Source of the DNA: Panicum virgatum
Lineage: Eukaryota; Streptophyta; Magnoliopsida; Poales; Poaceae
Assembly (NCBI RefSeq): GCF_016808335.1
Contig: NC_053136.1
Coordinates: forward strand, 2,958,531 to 3,022,530
Direction: 5' to 3'
DNA length: 64,000 nucleotides
In this document: positions 1 through 12,376 of the stretch, in pieces
How positions within the stretch are numbered: position 1 is the stretch's first letter
Layout of the letters: every line of letters begins with the position of its first letter
Translations under genes and position numbers: made by a program
Notes under the pieces: generated by a model
What the model was told of the DNA's origin: nothing
Databases searched by the model: none
Seen by the model: only the letters and a program-made list of their open reading frames with translations

Positions 1-740
1 AAAACCAAAAGGTAGGTACCATGCCATGGTGACCCTGTGCCATATGCTGTGCAGCAGAATCGAGCTGGCTCCCATGTCACTAGCTCCCAACAACAGCAGC
101 AACAGCAACAAAGGAAGGGGGCATTGTTGCTTTGGCTTGAAATGTCAGGAAGGAATCAGATCTTAAGCAGCACTCGCCATCATGGCTGACAGGTTGAGTG
201 AGATCAAATGCCAGAGCTAGATGGCAACAGGTTCAGCAACTTCAGTGTACTTGTTAGTGAAGTGTTCATGTCTTAAGTGTGCAGGTCTGCTAGTTGAGCT
301 AAGCTAGGGGCTTTACTAACAACCTTTGATTGCAGCTAGCCTCCCCTTCTGTGATGGATAAATGGACATGGACAGGACGGTGGTCATCATGCATCACGCA
401 TTCATGCATCTAGGCCGGTCAGCAACCACAGTAACATCTCTTCTCATGAAGCTGGTACAGTCTACAGTGTGAGTGCTACTGCTTCTGACTGTGCCTAGTG
501 TTGTCAGCTAGTGAGATTTATATTGGGCCGTGTTATTAGCAAACATGTCCCCGGTTTCCTCCATGGGCCTGGCACTGGCAGCCCATGGATAATGGGCCGT
601 TTGTCACTAATGGCTAAAAATAAAGGACTATTGATGATTGCCTCTTTGCCACTGTGCCCAGTCTCTCTTTCTTTCTTCCTTTTTTTTTTTTTGATAACAA
701 CTCTCTTTCTTCCTTGGCTTCATCATGCATACCTCCATTA
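1..740. other. Upstream region of SMR gene
   Basis: This segment has no recognisable coding sequence. It holds a short CAG/CAA-rich patch near 88-110, a T-rich run near 680-692 and the putative SMR promoter. Short open frames here show no family signature. Confidence 0.5.
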
Positions 741-748
741 TATATATA
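741..748 (+). promoter_or_regulatory. Putative TATA box of SMR-like gene
   Basis: An alternating TATATATA tract lies about 240 bases upstream of the ATG at 989. It would leave a leader of roughly 210 bases. The assignment rests only on sequence and spacing. Confidence 0.45.
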
Positions 749-988
749 GACTATAGAGTAACCCCTTAAGCTTTGACAAAAGGAACCAGCACAGAAAGCC
801 TAAAGCCTCACTTATTTAGCCTCCAGTAGCACCCTCTTTCTTCAGTCCTCAAAGTTCTCACTCTACACTCCATTGCCTTCTTGCCCTGTGGTTGCATTCT
901 TCTCAGTTAGCTGGCTGCTCAGAACACAACTATACACAAAGGCTACCCTTCTCATTCATCATCTGCATAGTAGCAGTACACTACACAC

Positions 989-1441
989 ATGGGGTTCCAA
1001 GAGGTGAAGAAGCTGCTGCATAATCAGCATCGCCGCCATGGCACGCGTGTGGAAGTGGAAGACCACAGCCAGGACGGCACCAAGGTGTGGGTCCTGGGTC
1101 TGTCCGGGATCGGCGGCATCGCCCTGCCGCTGCAGCAGCTCAAGCCCGTCAAGACCGGCCGGCGGCGGCACGACGCCAGCGAGGAGGAGCGCGACGCCGC
1201 CGGCGGGGAAGACGGGGAGGAAGACGAGCCCGTGACGCCGAGGGGCGAAGGGTGGAGGATACCGGCGGAGGCGACGACGTGCCCGCCGGCGCCCAAGAAG
1301 CCCAGGACGGCGGTGTCGATCATCAGGAGCGGCGCCGGCCGCCGGTGCAACTGCGACGGCGGGGAGGCGCTCGACGAGTTCTTCCGCGTCCCGGCGGATT
1401 TGGAGGCCGTCTTCGTCAGCCGAGCTGCCAAGGCGAATTAG
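989..1441 (+). CDS. SIAMESE-RELATED (SMR6-like) CDK inhibitor
   Basis: This intronless gene encodes 150 aa and resembles the plant-specific SIAMESE/SMR inhibitors, which bind CDK-cyclin complexes in the nucleus and promote endoreduplication or arrest. Visible support: an N-terminal MGF start, a KVWVLGLSG...LKPVKT block like the KWVIAGI...LKPI block of SMR6, the family core near residues 81-107 (EPVTPRGEGWRIP followed by CPPAPKKPR), and a C-terminal DEFFRVPADLEAVF motif matching the EFF...DLE.VF cyclin-binding end. An acidic, Glu-rich linker lies at about residues 63-80. The start is the first ATG after a plausible TATA box and gives the expected N-terminus. Family membership is secure from the core and C-terminal motifs. 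The SMR6-like subgroup is an inference from the N-terminus. Confidence 0.88.
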   Translation: MGFQEVKKLLHNQHRRHGTRVEVEDHSQDGTKVWVLGLSGIGGIALPLQQLKPVKTGRRRHDASEEERDAAGGEDGEEDEPVTPRGEGWRIPAEATTCPPAPKKPRTAVSIIRSGAGRRCNCDGGEALDEFFRVPADLEAVFVSRAAKAN

Positions 1442-4400
1442 CAACCAGCGCCGGCCGGCCTCGCGTGCGTGTCAGTGTAATGCTTGAGTTCAAGCAGTGA
1501 TCGAGGGCTCCAGCAAGAGTGATGCAATGCATCCGCTGGTGACTTATTGGTGCAGTGGGTGCGTGAGAGAGTGATAGAGTGAGTGCAGCTGTACAAATTC
1601 TCTTGTGGCACATGTTAATGTGAGTCTTCATTTTTTTTGAAATTTTGTTGCATGGAATGGCATTCCTTCTGAAGTTTGCTATCTTTTTTGTGCGAAATTT
1701 GGTTGGATGGAGTGGTATGTTTTTTTGAAACTCTTCTCTTCCACGTCCATTTATTAGATGGAGTAAGGGAGTGTAATTTCCTGATTCTCAGTGGAAAATG
1801 GTGAAGAACACAATGCATGATTTAGAGAGTGATAGGCCGTTTTAAGAGTACTAGAACTAGCCAAGTTTCTACGAATATATTTTATAAGTTTCTAATAGAG
1901 ATGCACTCAGGTATTTTGTGATGACATTTTCTACCCAAAAAAATGCAACATTTTTTGAACACCGTATGTGCGCGTGCGATATAATTGTATAGTATTTCCA
2001 TTGTTTAATTGTCAATGGCAAGCTCTCTCCCGCCAAAATTTGAAATCCTAACAAAAAATCTGACTGAATCGTCCCCGGAAACATGCGAATCACTTTAGAG
2101 TTTAATATATTCATACTCATACTCAGTAGTTGCTCTCCTAAAGCTGTTTGCTTTCTCGAGCTTCGAGTTATGAGAAGAAAAAAGGACTGTTAAGTGAGGA
2201 TCCCAATCTCAAGTACTCAATAGTCTAAACAAGAACTTTGGCAAGTTGCATTGCCACTCTGTGTGCTGCATTTCACACAGAGTTATCCACTCGTACGTAC
2301 GTGCACTCAAAAATTTAACAACCGATGTCATAATAACTCTTTGTGCCTTCCTACTCCCAAAATGAAACTAAAGGAGCAAAAACTTTTCTTTATACACAAT
2401 AAGTGAGATCGTTATAGACTTCAGGCAGACTAAGACGACAATCCAATATTATTGTGTCGATGATTGCTCATGTATATATTCTTCTCACAAAATGCAAATT
2501 TTATATATGACTGTTTTCATTGCTACCGCGAGTCATCTCATATACAAAGCATCACCCAAAACTTGATCGTCCTCTTGCGGTGAACATGTTTCTTTTTGTC
2601 ACCACCCTTGAAGAAGAAGAAGATCAACACACTCTCATGTAACCTGATGTCAGTAGGCCGGCCGGTATATAATCGAATGCATGTTCTAGCCCTTTAAATA
2701 TTCAGGTTCAGATACTGTCCTACTGCAGCTGCTGGCTGCATGCACCACAGTTTGATCTGACGAACTAGGCAGATAAGTTGGCGATACAAAATTCGGATAC
2801 TAGTGTAACGGCTCCACTAGGGCTGAGTGGTCTCCTTTTCCTCCCTTGGATCCCTCCATGTCTGGGCCCCTACATTGCCCAGCAAAGCCACCGGCCTAGT
2901 AAAGAAGGCATCCCGCTAAGCCTGGTTTGACCTGCACAGTCAAGTATTTTTTTTTCCAGTGAAAAAGGCACTGTCGACTTTACAACCCTATATATATCTT
3001 TACTACCTATGCACTGTGTGAGTGTAAAGACCAATTACTAATTGAATGTATTTTTTCTCTGTATTCTGTATTAGTCAAAGGCTTGCGTGCATTTCCTGCA
3101 GACCGAAAAAAGCATCATCCTGATCTGTGAGCTGACAGTAAATCGTAGGATCTTGGTCCTAAACCAAGGATTGTCATCGTTGCAAACAGAATAGAAGAAA
3201 CAGATGAGTTGTGATGAGTCCTGAGGAAAAGTGGTGCTCAAAATGGCTGCTGAAGTAGCATAAAACAGTTGGGGATTTTAATGCTAGGCTGATCTCTTAT
3301 AACCATGAAATAAATTAAAGCTAAGGTTATTAGTTGATCCATTTGCGTTATTATTATGGCCTTCGGTTGGGTACAGTCCAAATGATGAGAGCTCCAGTTA
3401 AGGGTACGTGATGAACATGATTAGAGGGACTAGTTCCACTCAGCTATGTCTGCCATTATAGGGGCGTACATGTATGCATATAATCAATTGACTCATGGTG
3501 TCCACTTTTTCCCCCCCTGCACACCAAGACAAGTACAATTATTCAGTGTGGTGCGTGCATGTACCTCGATGCATGTAGCAGGACTCCAAATCTTGTGTGA
3601 TCCTTCTACTAAGATACATGGTGATCCAATTATTGCATTGGATTGGGATGTGATAAATGAAAGAGACAAGGAGCTAGAGATGTGTGTTAGGGCTCAACTC
3701 CAAGACCAACACCGTACCACCGGACAAAAATGTTATCATGTATCGGTAGTCGTGTTAATCTTCAGTTAATTAGATTGGTGTTAGTAAGTGAGAAGGACGA
3801 AAACTAAATCCAAGCTCTTTGTTGAAATACATGCAGGAGGGTGGATTTGCATTGGCCCAAATGCATGCGGCGTGCATTAGAAAATTCAGGCTCTCAACCC
3901 CCATTATATGCATGAATGGAAAATGTGTACTACTAATTAATCACTGGCACCACAAAGTTGTTGTCTACTTCTTTTTGTATCATCCTTAAATTAACTTTGA
4001 TCATATATAATCCTTTTAGCTTTATAATGATTGAACACAAAAAGGAAATTATAATGCCTAACTAAGTTCATTTGCAATGTAATCACTAATCACACACTCA
4101 CCTACCTTTCCCTCCACATTATGTCTACTAGGAGCTAGAGATGAGAGCAATCATCACAAAACCAATTCAAAATCCTACAGTAGTCGACCTATTCTTTCCA
4201 GCTCGGCAATGCAATGCAAGAGAATGTGACATGTCTTGGGATCAGTAGGTAGGTCAATGTTCACCACTCACCCATGCCTTACCATTTGTGCAACAACACC
4301 TGATATATCAAGCAGCAGCCCTGTCCGTGACACTTTCATGGTTTTGGCAAGGGGTCTAGGCAATGATTCTGCCCATGGCCATGATGGGCATGTGCCGAAA

Positions 4401-5477
4401 CACACGGCAGCGACGTGTGGACGACACATGAACAGTGCCATGACAGACAAGTCTGTGGCCGGGCACGTACATGTAGAGCACACATGATGCACCTCATTAA
4501 TCTGTCACAGGTAAATTTTGAATGGGATCCTTTTCATCTATGCAAATGTATGCAAAGATGATAGTCTGATAGATATGGTAAAAAATGCTGCACTGTCCAT
4601 GCAGAATCATGTGACTGGTGACATCATGCAGAGTCATGTATGCAGTTAGATGCAAAGATTATAAAGTGAAAAGGCTCTTGTAGGAATGAATAAGGTCTGA
4701 AGTTCACCAGTCATGTTTGAGCATCATGTGTGTTCCAGGGATGCTGATGTTATGTCACACAAGCACAGCTAGTTCTTCAGTTCTTCGATCCCATCAAAGG
4801 GCACAGTGGTTGTACCAGTACGGTTGTGCCCCAGGTATGACAGATCAAAGTACTGTTTACTTTTAGCTGTGCCAATTAATCATATGTCCTGGGCTCCTAA
4901 ATAGACCAAGAATGTCGTGGTTTATATCACAATAATCACAAATGTGTTCCAGGAGCTCTGAGTTTGCAGACATCAGTAGGAAGGAACTTAGGCAAACTGC
5001 ATATTGAGAACTTTGATCCAAGAACAAGTCACCCCACAAATGCGTTCTGAAACAACCCGAATAACTCCACATGAGAAAATAAGGACATAACAGATGTTAT
5101 AGGGGAATAAGAGTTGGTTAGTATGTAGATCATTTAAATATTCATAGCTACAACATGACGACAAATACTGTAAGTAGATTGTCAGAAAGGCTCAGTGCCC
5201 CATCACCAGAGGCTAGCTGGACAAAAGAAAAAAAATATCATGCATAGCTGGATTAGCCATTACTCCATTTCAGAGTCACCATGTTTTTTGAGAGCAGAGG
5301 ACAAGCCACAGCATTTTGCAGTCCAAATAAGAGATGATCAGGGGGCTTGCTGAAAGGTCAAAAGAAACAGAGGATGATCTCATATAGTCGTATGCCTATC
5401 AGGATTCTATGCTGTAGATCCCTCTTGATACAAAAAGGTGATCAGCCTAGATAAAATTTCTCTATCACATACTCAAA
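1442..5477. other. Intergenic region, SMR to UBE3D-like gene
   Basis: About 4 kb of AT-leaning DNA with no supported gene. Open frames at 3446-3769 and 4236-4487 lack family signatures and appear by chance. The 3' UTR of the minus-strand UBE3D-like gene must occupy the right-hand edge. No structured repeat with clear ends was seen. Confidence 0.5.
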
Positions 5478-8400
5478 TCAGCGCCTCAGAGATGAAAGGC
5501 ACATCCCTTCAAGGGAAGAACAAGAAACTGGAAAGTTGTCCATTGCTGAGCTTAGGCATTCAGTAAGTCCATCTATTTGACGCTTCATCATGTACAACTC
5601 TTCAGCTCGATACTTGGATGACCACTCTTCTACTATCCTGTGAGTTGGAAACAGCAGAAGATAAATAACAGTGACATCAAAAGAAAAGTACATAAACATG
5701 GTATACTGCCTTATGGCTTTGCACATAACAGACTTAAAGGTGGGATGGCACACTACAGACAGTTGTCAATACAGCTAAAGAAAATAATGAGGTTACTAGT
5801 CAGAATCTAGCAAACTGAGCTTTACATGCAACAGATGTTATAGATATGCAATAATTTCTGATTTAAGAATCTGACAAAAGAATGCAACCCATCAGGTATC
5901 AGTTCGAAATACGATTGACCAAATATAGGCTTCAAACATCATTAGACTATGTGAAGTGAACATAAATGTCAGACAAAATGCTACTCTCCATTTTTAAATA
6001 TGTGACGTTTGGGACATGTTAATTAGTTCATTTTTAAGTAAATAGTCTGTCCTAAATGTCATATATTTAAAAAGGGAGGGAGTATTAATTATGAATGAAA
6101 ACCAAATGACTGGTCCCCACAAAATCATAGTGGTAAATGATTAAACAGTGCAAACTGAACTAATGCACCCAACAAAATCTGACAGGTTTAAGCTAAAGTG
6201 CGCAAATTATTCTGTATTTTTTTCAACTATAAGAATTCAGACGTCTATGTAAAAACAGTATGGAGCTAAAGATTTGAGCAATGCTGGTTTTCACTGCAAC
6301 ACTAAAATAAGATTAAATCCTCCAGTAACTATGGCATAACATGCACATTACATTCTTCTAAGAATGGAAAAACAAGGTGTTCAAAAGTATTGTAAACAAT
6401 TACATAGTTAGATAGCAAACATCCTAACAAGCATCCTACATCATACCTTATGTCTGCTTCTGAAGCATTGCTATAATCCGAATACAAGAGTTTAACACTA
6501 GGCTGCAGATATGCTGTTCCATGTGAACCATCGATATCATTTTCGTAGCAGCAACCAGAAGCTAACCATGCTTTTGAACTAAGAAGAACTAGTTGCAGGA
6601 TTGGTCTTTTGGTTTTCAAATCTCTGACTAATGTGCGAAAAGATATTTCATCTTCTGCAACTTCAAGCAACAGATTGACAAAAACTCTTTCCAATGTATG
6701 TCCCCTGCACATAAATAATGTATGTCCCTGTATCAGTGGTGAGATTAATGTACTGGCAATAAGCAAGAGTGGAATATCTCTACAGTGCAAGGAACATCAT
6801 AGTTTAATTATTATCCTTGTTACAATATAATCAGATTTCTTTGTGAAGGTTTAACATGTATCTCAAAATTAAGAAACAGTGCAGAAAGTTACCTGAACAC
6901 ATCATGAGGCCCCGTAACAGGAAGTTCTGTAGATGTGTAGCACTTGAAGAGTCGTACACGGCCATCAGCCGGAAAAAGCGTAAACTGGGAAGGGTATGAC
7001 CCAAGGGGTGATGAGCACTGACCACAGAGAAGTTCAACCCACTCGAAATCATTCATAAGGTTAGATGCTTTAACGATGAAGCTACTACCCAGAGAAATAG
7101 TTTTTGTTAATTTGTAATCCCTTTTAGTCTCCAACACAGTCTGCTTTTTCTGGTTCACTGAAGATATTTGTGAAGGGTTACCTTCAGCTTTCCCACTGTA
7201 TTCATTGGCATAACAGCAATGGCATGGATCTACCAGCGACAAATCGACCTCTTTGTTAGATTCATCCATGTTCTCAACGCAACAGTCATTTTTAGACTTC
7301 TCAAAGTTCAGTTCAATATCAATTTCCATCTGACAAGTGCCAGATTGATCAGTCTGAAGAGTGTCTCCATTTGTTTCACTACTACTAACACTAGGTCCCT
7401 CGTCGAAAATTAATGGAGGTTGTGCATGGGCAGCGGTGATATTTGCTTGCTCTTCTGAATTCTTCAATTTTATCTTCCCAGTGGTATGATCTTTTCCTGC
7501 ACTAACATCAGATGTAGCTTCTTTTACATCAACAAAATCACTACTAAGCTCCAAACAAGCTACCTGAGCCACTATATCTGCCTCCAGATAGTCTGTTTCT
7601 ATAGTAATGGCAGTTGTATCCAGTAGACTTGTTCCCTCTAAACGACCATATGCATTAATAAACTGAGCTACAAGCTTCTCGCCTGCACCACCAAACGAGG
7701 TGCAACATCCACCGAACCAATTGTCAGCCACCTCTTCCCAGTTTACAGATGGCATTTCCATGATTTTCCTGGGAGGAATAGGGTATCTGGATTGTTAAAC
7801 TCACCACCAAGACAATTCCAAAACAAACTTCTGCACAATAAGAAATTATTTTACCTAGGTCCTCAAGTATAGTTATTAAACATGTTAATAGGAAATCATG
7901 TGCAAAAGATAACCAATATACACCAGCTCCTAAGTAGCCAAAAATTATAAAAACATAAAACTACTACTTGCAGTAAGAAATTTATCGATACACAGCTTTG
8001 GTGGAAGACAGCATTAATTTGATTCTGATCTAAAGATTGCAGGCTCTTCGAGAAATTCAGAATTCTGGAGTAAGCTTAAGATATTTCCAGCACAACAAGC
8101 AATAGAGGTAGAACAATCTAATGTCAAGTTGTCAACACTTCTTTGAACATTTTAATTCATTGCAACTTTGAGAACCTCTGCAGTCAAGCAGGATTCCATC
8201 ATCTCATAAACAGTAAGACCTCTCCAGCTTAAAATCAAGTAAAAAATACTAAAGCACAGGCAATCTTAAGAGTAAACATGTGAACAACATATGTTTCACA
8301 GAAGCTGTGAAGAAGTGAGAAGTTATTTAATGTGATAAAGAAAAAACAGCTAGTCCATTTTAAGCTAGATACACTTAGGTGAAAAACCACCAAACAGTAC

Positions 8401-9232
8401 CATCCAGCTTTTGCTAATGACTGATGCAATAGACGTGCAGATTAATTTTACATAGCACATTAAATGAAATGCCATGGTCTCCTGGTGCGAAGTGTGAACC
8501 ATTAGCCATCTGAGCCGGCAATATGATTAAACCAGATCAAGTTTCTACAAATCTTTCACTGGATATACATGCTAGGCATAAACTGACTAGAGGTCACAAG
8601 TTGCAGATGTTCTATACCTCAGTGGCTGTTTTGTCAACCTTGCTGAGCAATTCTTGCAGTACAAGTGAACGTCTCCAGTAGAAAGACTCTTCACATCTAT
8701 TTATCCATGAAAATGAGTCATAAAAACGGATTTTCAGTATCTGAAAATCAACGACCATGGTTTCTGAACATCCTGCCAATACTAATCTGACAAGCGGGGA
8801 CAGCCGAGGGTATGACTCACCATCGCGCACCGCGAGCGGCGCGGGCGGCTCCGCGCCGTGCGGCGGCGGGAACGCGGCGGCGACGACGGGGTGGTCAACA
8901 GGGAGGACGAGCGCGAGGCGGACCTCGACGTGGTCCCCCGCGGTGCGGCACTCGACGGGAGCGGCCGGGTCGACGAGCACCCTGGGGACGGGGACCCTGA
9001 GGGCGACGGGGTGCTCCTCCCCGGCGAGCGAGAAGGAGAGGAAGAGGAGGGAGTCCTCGAGGCGGAGGTCGGCTCGGAGGCTGCCGGAGGGGATGGCGGC
9101 CGGGAGCGCGGGGCGGCGGGGGAAGACGTAGAGGCGGAGGAGCGGGAGGTGGGCCAGCGCCTCCCACGTGTACCGCCACTGCCGCCGGCGCGCGTGGTTG
9201 CCTCCGGGAGCGGAGATGGCGACGGCGGCCAT
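5478..9232 (-). CDS. UBE3D-like E3 ubiquitin ligase (HECT_2 / E2C-binding)
   Basis: Five exons (8821-9232, 8618-8696, 6893-7768, 6447-6704, 5478-5637) join in frame to 594 aa with GT-AG introns. The protein resembles the UBE3D/E2C-binding family (HECT_2 domain), which binds ubiquitin-conjugating enzymes. Markers are a GDVHLYCKNCSARLTKQPLR segment across exon 2 with its Cys pair, MPSVNWEEVADNWFG at the start of exon 3, an FEWVELLCGQC motif, and the C-terminal block with LVRDLKTKRPILQLVLLSSKAW in exon 4. The exon 2 frame differs from the read-through frame of exon 1: the donor after GATG at 8821 and the acceptor at 8697 restore the conserved Cys segment. The start at 9232 (MAAVAIS) was chosen because it begins the GC-rich first exon; an in-frame upstream ATG at 9346 is less likely. 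The middle of exon 3 is acidic and poorly conserved in appearance. Confidence 0.85.
5984..6082. mobile_element. Stowaway-like MITE in UBE3D-like intron 4
   Basis: A 99-bp element begins CTCTCC and ends GGGAG, flanked by TA on both sides (5982-5983 and 6083-6084). The ends pair as imperfect inverted repeats (AAATATGTGACGTTTGGGAC against its complement near 6050-6070). It lies in the intron between exons 4 and 5. Confidence 0.7.
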
Positions 9233-9441
9233 GGCGTGGCCGTTGGCTCTTGCGAGTTGCGAACCCAAGAGCCTCCGAGGTTTATTAGGAGATTTCACAA
9301 TTTGATTTGACACCAAATTCACGCACCAAACGGTATTGGTATCCAATTCCCGAGCCTTTCAGAATTTAATACGGGGTATGTAAATTCTTTTAGTTTGGCT
9401 AGTCCTCTTCATTTTTCTTCAGTTTTTCTCTTTTTTCTTTG

Positions 9442-10494
9442 GCAAAATTAGATCCATAGTATTAAAAAACCAACATTTAGATATTTACCATTAAAAATTT
9501 CACATGTAGATATTTACCATAAAAAAACCAACGTCATAGCTATCTACCATTTCTGTTACCTCTATCATTTTGCCGTCGCCTCCTCCGTCAGACCCAGGGG
9601 TGGCTCTTCTCTGGATCTTGCTGGCCGCTGGCCATTGGGCGACGACGCCGGTTGCCGCGGAGGGGAACGAGCGGCGTGTGGGGCGGAGGGGAAGGAGTCG
9701 GGCGCGATTGGGCGACGGCGCGCTGGGCGGTGGGCGTGGGAGCTGGGCGAACGGCGAGTCGCGCGCTGGGCGGTAGGCGCGGCCGCTGGGCGCCGCATGC
9801 CGCGCGCGAGGCGCTTGGGCTGCAGGGAGCGAGCCGCGCGCGTGCCCCTCGCGCGGGCATCGCTCAGGCGGTCGGGGTGCCATCTCTGCCCAAGAACCGC
9901 GGCACGGGTGCGAGCAAGCAGCGGGCCGAGCGGCTGGCAAAACAGAGCAAGCTGAGCACGCATGGCGATGAGCAGAGGAAGCAGCACAACGGATTGAATT
10001 GAGCACGACATGGACCATGGCGAGCTTGCGGTAGGCGCTGCGCAGCTCGGCGTCGGAGCAATCGCTAGCCACGCCCAGCGGTGACGGTGAGGGCTATTTG
10101 GGAGGAGGGCATCGCGTGGAGGCACGGGCTCGATGCAAACCAGACGCGGCTCGGGGGCGCAGATCGAGGTGGACACGGCGGCGGCTCACGACTCCCTCGG
10201 CTTGGCGTGGGACCCGACCTCCCGGCAGCGGCTTCCTGGCGCAGGCGCAGGTGCGTCTCCGGGCCGGCGGCGCGCTGACCCGGCTGCGAGGAGGCGGCGC
10301 GCGGGACCTCAGGCGCGGGTCCCTGAGCTCCCGGCGTGCGGAGGCCGCGGCGTGACGACGGCGAAGTGACGGAGTTAACAGAAATGCTAGATAGCTATGA
10401 CGTTGGTTCTTTTGATGGTAAATATCTACATGTGAATTTTTTAATGGTATATATCTAAATGTTAGTTCTTTTAATGCTATGGATCCAATTTTGT
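9442..10494. mobile_element. Pack-MULE-like element (about 1.05 kb)
   Basis: Two inverted repeats of about 130 bp (9442-9574 and 10361-10494) are nearly identical. Both contain GATCCATAG near the outer end and AACGTCATAGCTATCTA near the inner end. They enclose roughly 790 bp of very GC-rich DNA, whereas the arms are AT-rich. Long terminal inverted repeats around captured GC-rich gene sequence are typical of Mutator-like Pack-MULEs. I could not find a clean 9-bp target duplication, so the class assignment rests on arm length and cargo. Confidence 0.72.
9868..10078 (-). pseudogene. Captured DnaJ (J-domain) fragment
   Basis: On the minus strand, 10078-10016 reads LGVASDCSDAELRSAYRKLAM, the helix I-II part of a J domain (21 residues; key ones are LGV, AELRSAYRKLA). 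After an intron-like gap (10015-9886, starting GT and ending CAG), 9885-9868 continues RWHPDR, giving the HPD signature. The gap suggests the fragment was captured from genomic DNA with its intron. The copy lacks the start of helix I and the rest of the protein. It may still be transcribed from a MULE arm, but no intact J-protein is encoded. Confidence 0.72.
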
Positions 10495-10519
10495 CTTCTT
10501 CTTTTCCTTTTATTTACTA

Positions 10520-10884
10520 GGACTTTGTTTGGATTCGAAGAAACAACAATTAGTCTTTACAAATCTTGCTATTTAGAGTACTAAACGTAGATTACTGTCA
10601 AAACTCATTCCACAATTCTTAGACTAATTTGCTAGACAACCCATTCCACAACTCCTAGATTAATTTGCGAGACAAATCTATTGAACCTAATTAATCTATA
10701 ATTTGCTATAATGATGCTACAGTAAACCCTTACTAATCATGGATTAACATATCTCATTAGATTCATCTTGTGAATTAGCCTACAGCTTCTGCAAATAATT
10801 TTGTACATAGATTTTATTTATAATACTCTAAATGGCAAGATTTTCTAGAGATAATTTTTAGCCCTCCGAATCCAAACGAGCCCC
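10520..10884. mobile_element. MITE with GTTTGGATTCG termini
   Basis: A 365-bp AT-rich element. The left end (GGACTTTGTTTGGATTCG) pairs with the right end (CGAATCCAAACGAGCCCC). Internal stretches such as TACAGTAAACCC and ATTAGATTCAT resemble the grass MITE family seen several more times in this window. A clean target duplication was not found. Confidence 0.6.
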
Positions 10885-10964
10885 AAGTCATGCGAAAAGG
10901 ACAGTTGTGCCCCTGCCTTATCCTTTCAAAGTGAAATTGCTGGCACCACGGCGGCGCACTGCTG

Positions 10965-11790
10965 TAGTGCCGCACCCTCGAGTTCTACTTCTCGGTGGCG
11001 CTCAACATGGTACCGGCGGGAGGCCACCCGTCGCAGGATGCCGGACCGCCCGTGTCGAACGCGCTCGTGGCCACGCTCAAGCACGCACACGCAGGTGCAG
11101 CAACGTCAGGGGTGCCCCGAGGCTACGTCGCAGCCGCTACTCGCCATCAAGGTTGGGCTCGACCAGCTCGTGCTCTCCATCCTCGACGACTCCTCCATCA
11201 GTCGTGTCATGCGTGAGGCCTCCTTATCCTCCTCCATCAAGTCCACTATCGAGCAATAGCTCTCGTTCCCCTCCCCGATGGCACCCTCCGCCGTCGCCGC
11301 CGTCGCCCCGACACTCACCGGGACCACGACCATCACCCCGTCCCCCTCTCCGCTACCTCACCTCGACGCCGCCAACGCCTACATCAACCTGCGACGGCGG
11401 CAGTGCGAGGTCGACACGCGCAAGGTGCTCGACATCCTACTTAATCCAACGTGCTGGGACCCTATGCTCATGAGCGACGCAGGGACGACGAATGCGGCAG
11501 GCGGTCAAGAGGATCGCAACGGTCGGGTCCCTGCACTCACTAGAGCGAAGGTCCTGTCTCTCGAGGTGGATCTCACCAATCACGTCGGCGACAAGGCAGC
11601 CATGGCGAGAAGGATCAGGGACCTGGCCACGGTGGTCAAGAGGATCCTCGCCGACGACGGTGCCGGATCTTGGAGACCTCAAGTGGCTGGTAGACGGCCC
11701 GGAAGCTGCAGCGTCCGAAGGGGGCAAGGCGGCGATGTCAGAGATGTTGTGGTTGATGAGGGATAAGGCAGGGGCATAATAGTCTTTTTC
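10965..11790 (+). pseudogene. Broken SMAX1-LIKE / D53-type fragment
   Basis: GC-rich DNA encodes, in pieces, a stretch recognisable as the N-terminal part of SMXL/D53-type Clp-like proteins, which are repressors of strigolactone or karrikin signalling. Pieces in order: [30 protein letters not shown] (frame at 10995); [20 protein letters not shown] then [19 protein letters not shown] followed by a stop at 11257-11259; ANAYINLRRR and TRKVLDILLNPT; then ALTRAKVLSLEVDL and GDKAAMARRIRDLATVVKR. A further frame change near 11665 leads to DLGDLKWLVDGPEAAASEGG. At least two frame changes and one in-frame stop make it non-functional. No ATPase or EAR region is present, so it is a partial copy. Which SMXL clade it came from is not determined. 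Confidence 0.8.
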
Positions 11791-12376
11791 ACGTGGCCGG
11801 GTCAATAAAAATAAAAAGAAAAGAAAAAAAGAGATAAATTGAAGAAAAAGGAGAAGAAACACCCAAACTGAAAGAGTTTGTGTGCCCGGTGTCAAATTCT
11901 GAAAGGTCTGCTAATTGGATGTCGATTCTCGTAAGGCCTGCAAATTGGGTGTCAAATTCTAAAATTTCTCGTTTAGGCCCAACCGAGAAAGTTGCCATTT
12001 TGGGATCCAAACGGCTGTGCTTCGCTAAATTTACTATTGCTGAATATATGCAAATATGTGCAACTTGATTCTACTATCATTTGACGTATTTCCTCGCTTT
12101 TCTATATTTTATGTATTTGGTAAGATGAAATGACTCTTTTACCCCTCTATTGTCTTGACGAATTGTTGGGTCGTTCTCCCAGTTCTCACCGCTCGTGACC
12201 TAGCTCTGTCCCGCCACCGGACCGTCCACCTCCTCTCATAAACACAGTTTCTATCCCCGATTTTAAGAGTTTTGCGAACAGTCCGCCCCTCTAGATCGCA
12301 CAGTCCACGATATCAAGTCAGCACATATTTTGTAACAAAAGTTGTGAAAATGTAGTTAGCCCTCGTACATGCAATG
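11791..12376. other. Non-coding spacer
   Basis: An A-rich run (about 11805-11855) is followed by AT-leaning DNA. I see no gene or clear repeat ends here. Confidence 0.4.

Noticed and set aside
9500..10176. 190- and 203-aa minus-strand frames over the Pack-MULE core
   Set aside because: Only short pieces match a J domain, and in different frames joined by an intron-like gap. The long frames as such are not proteins.
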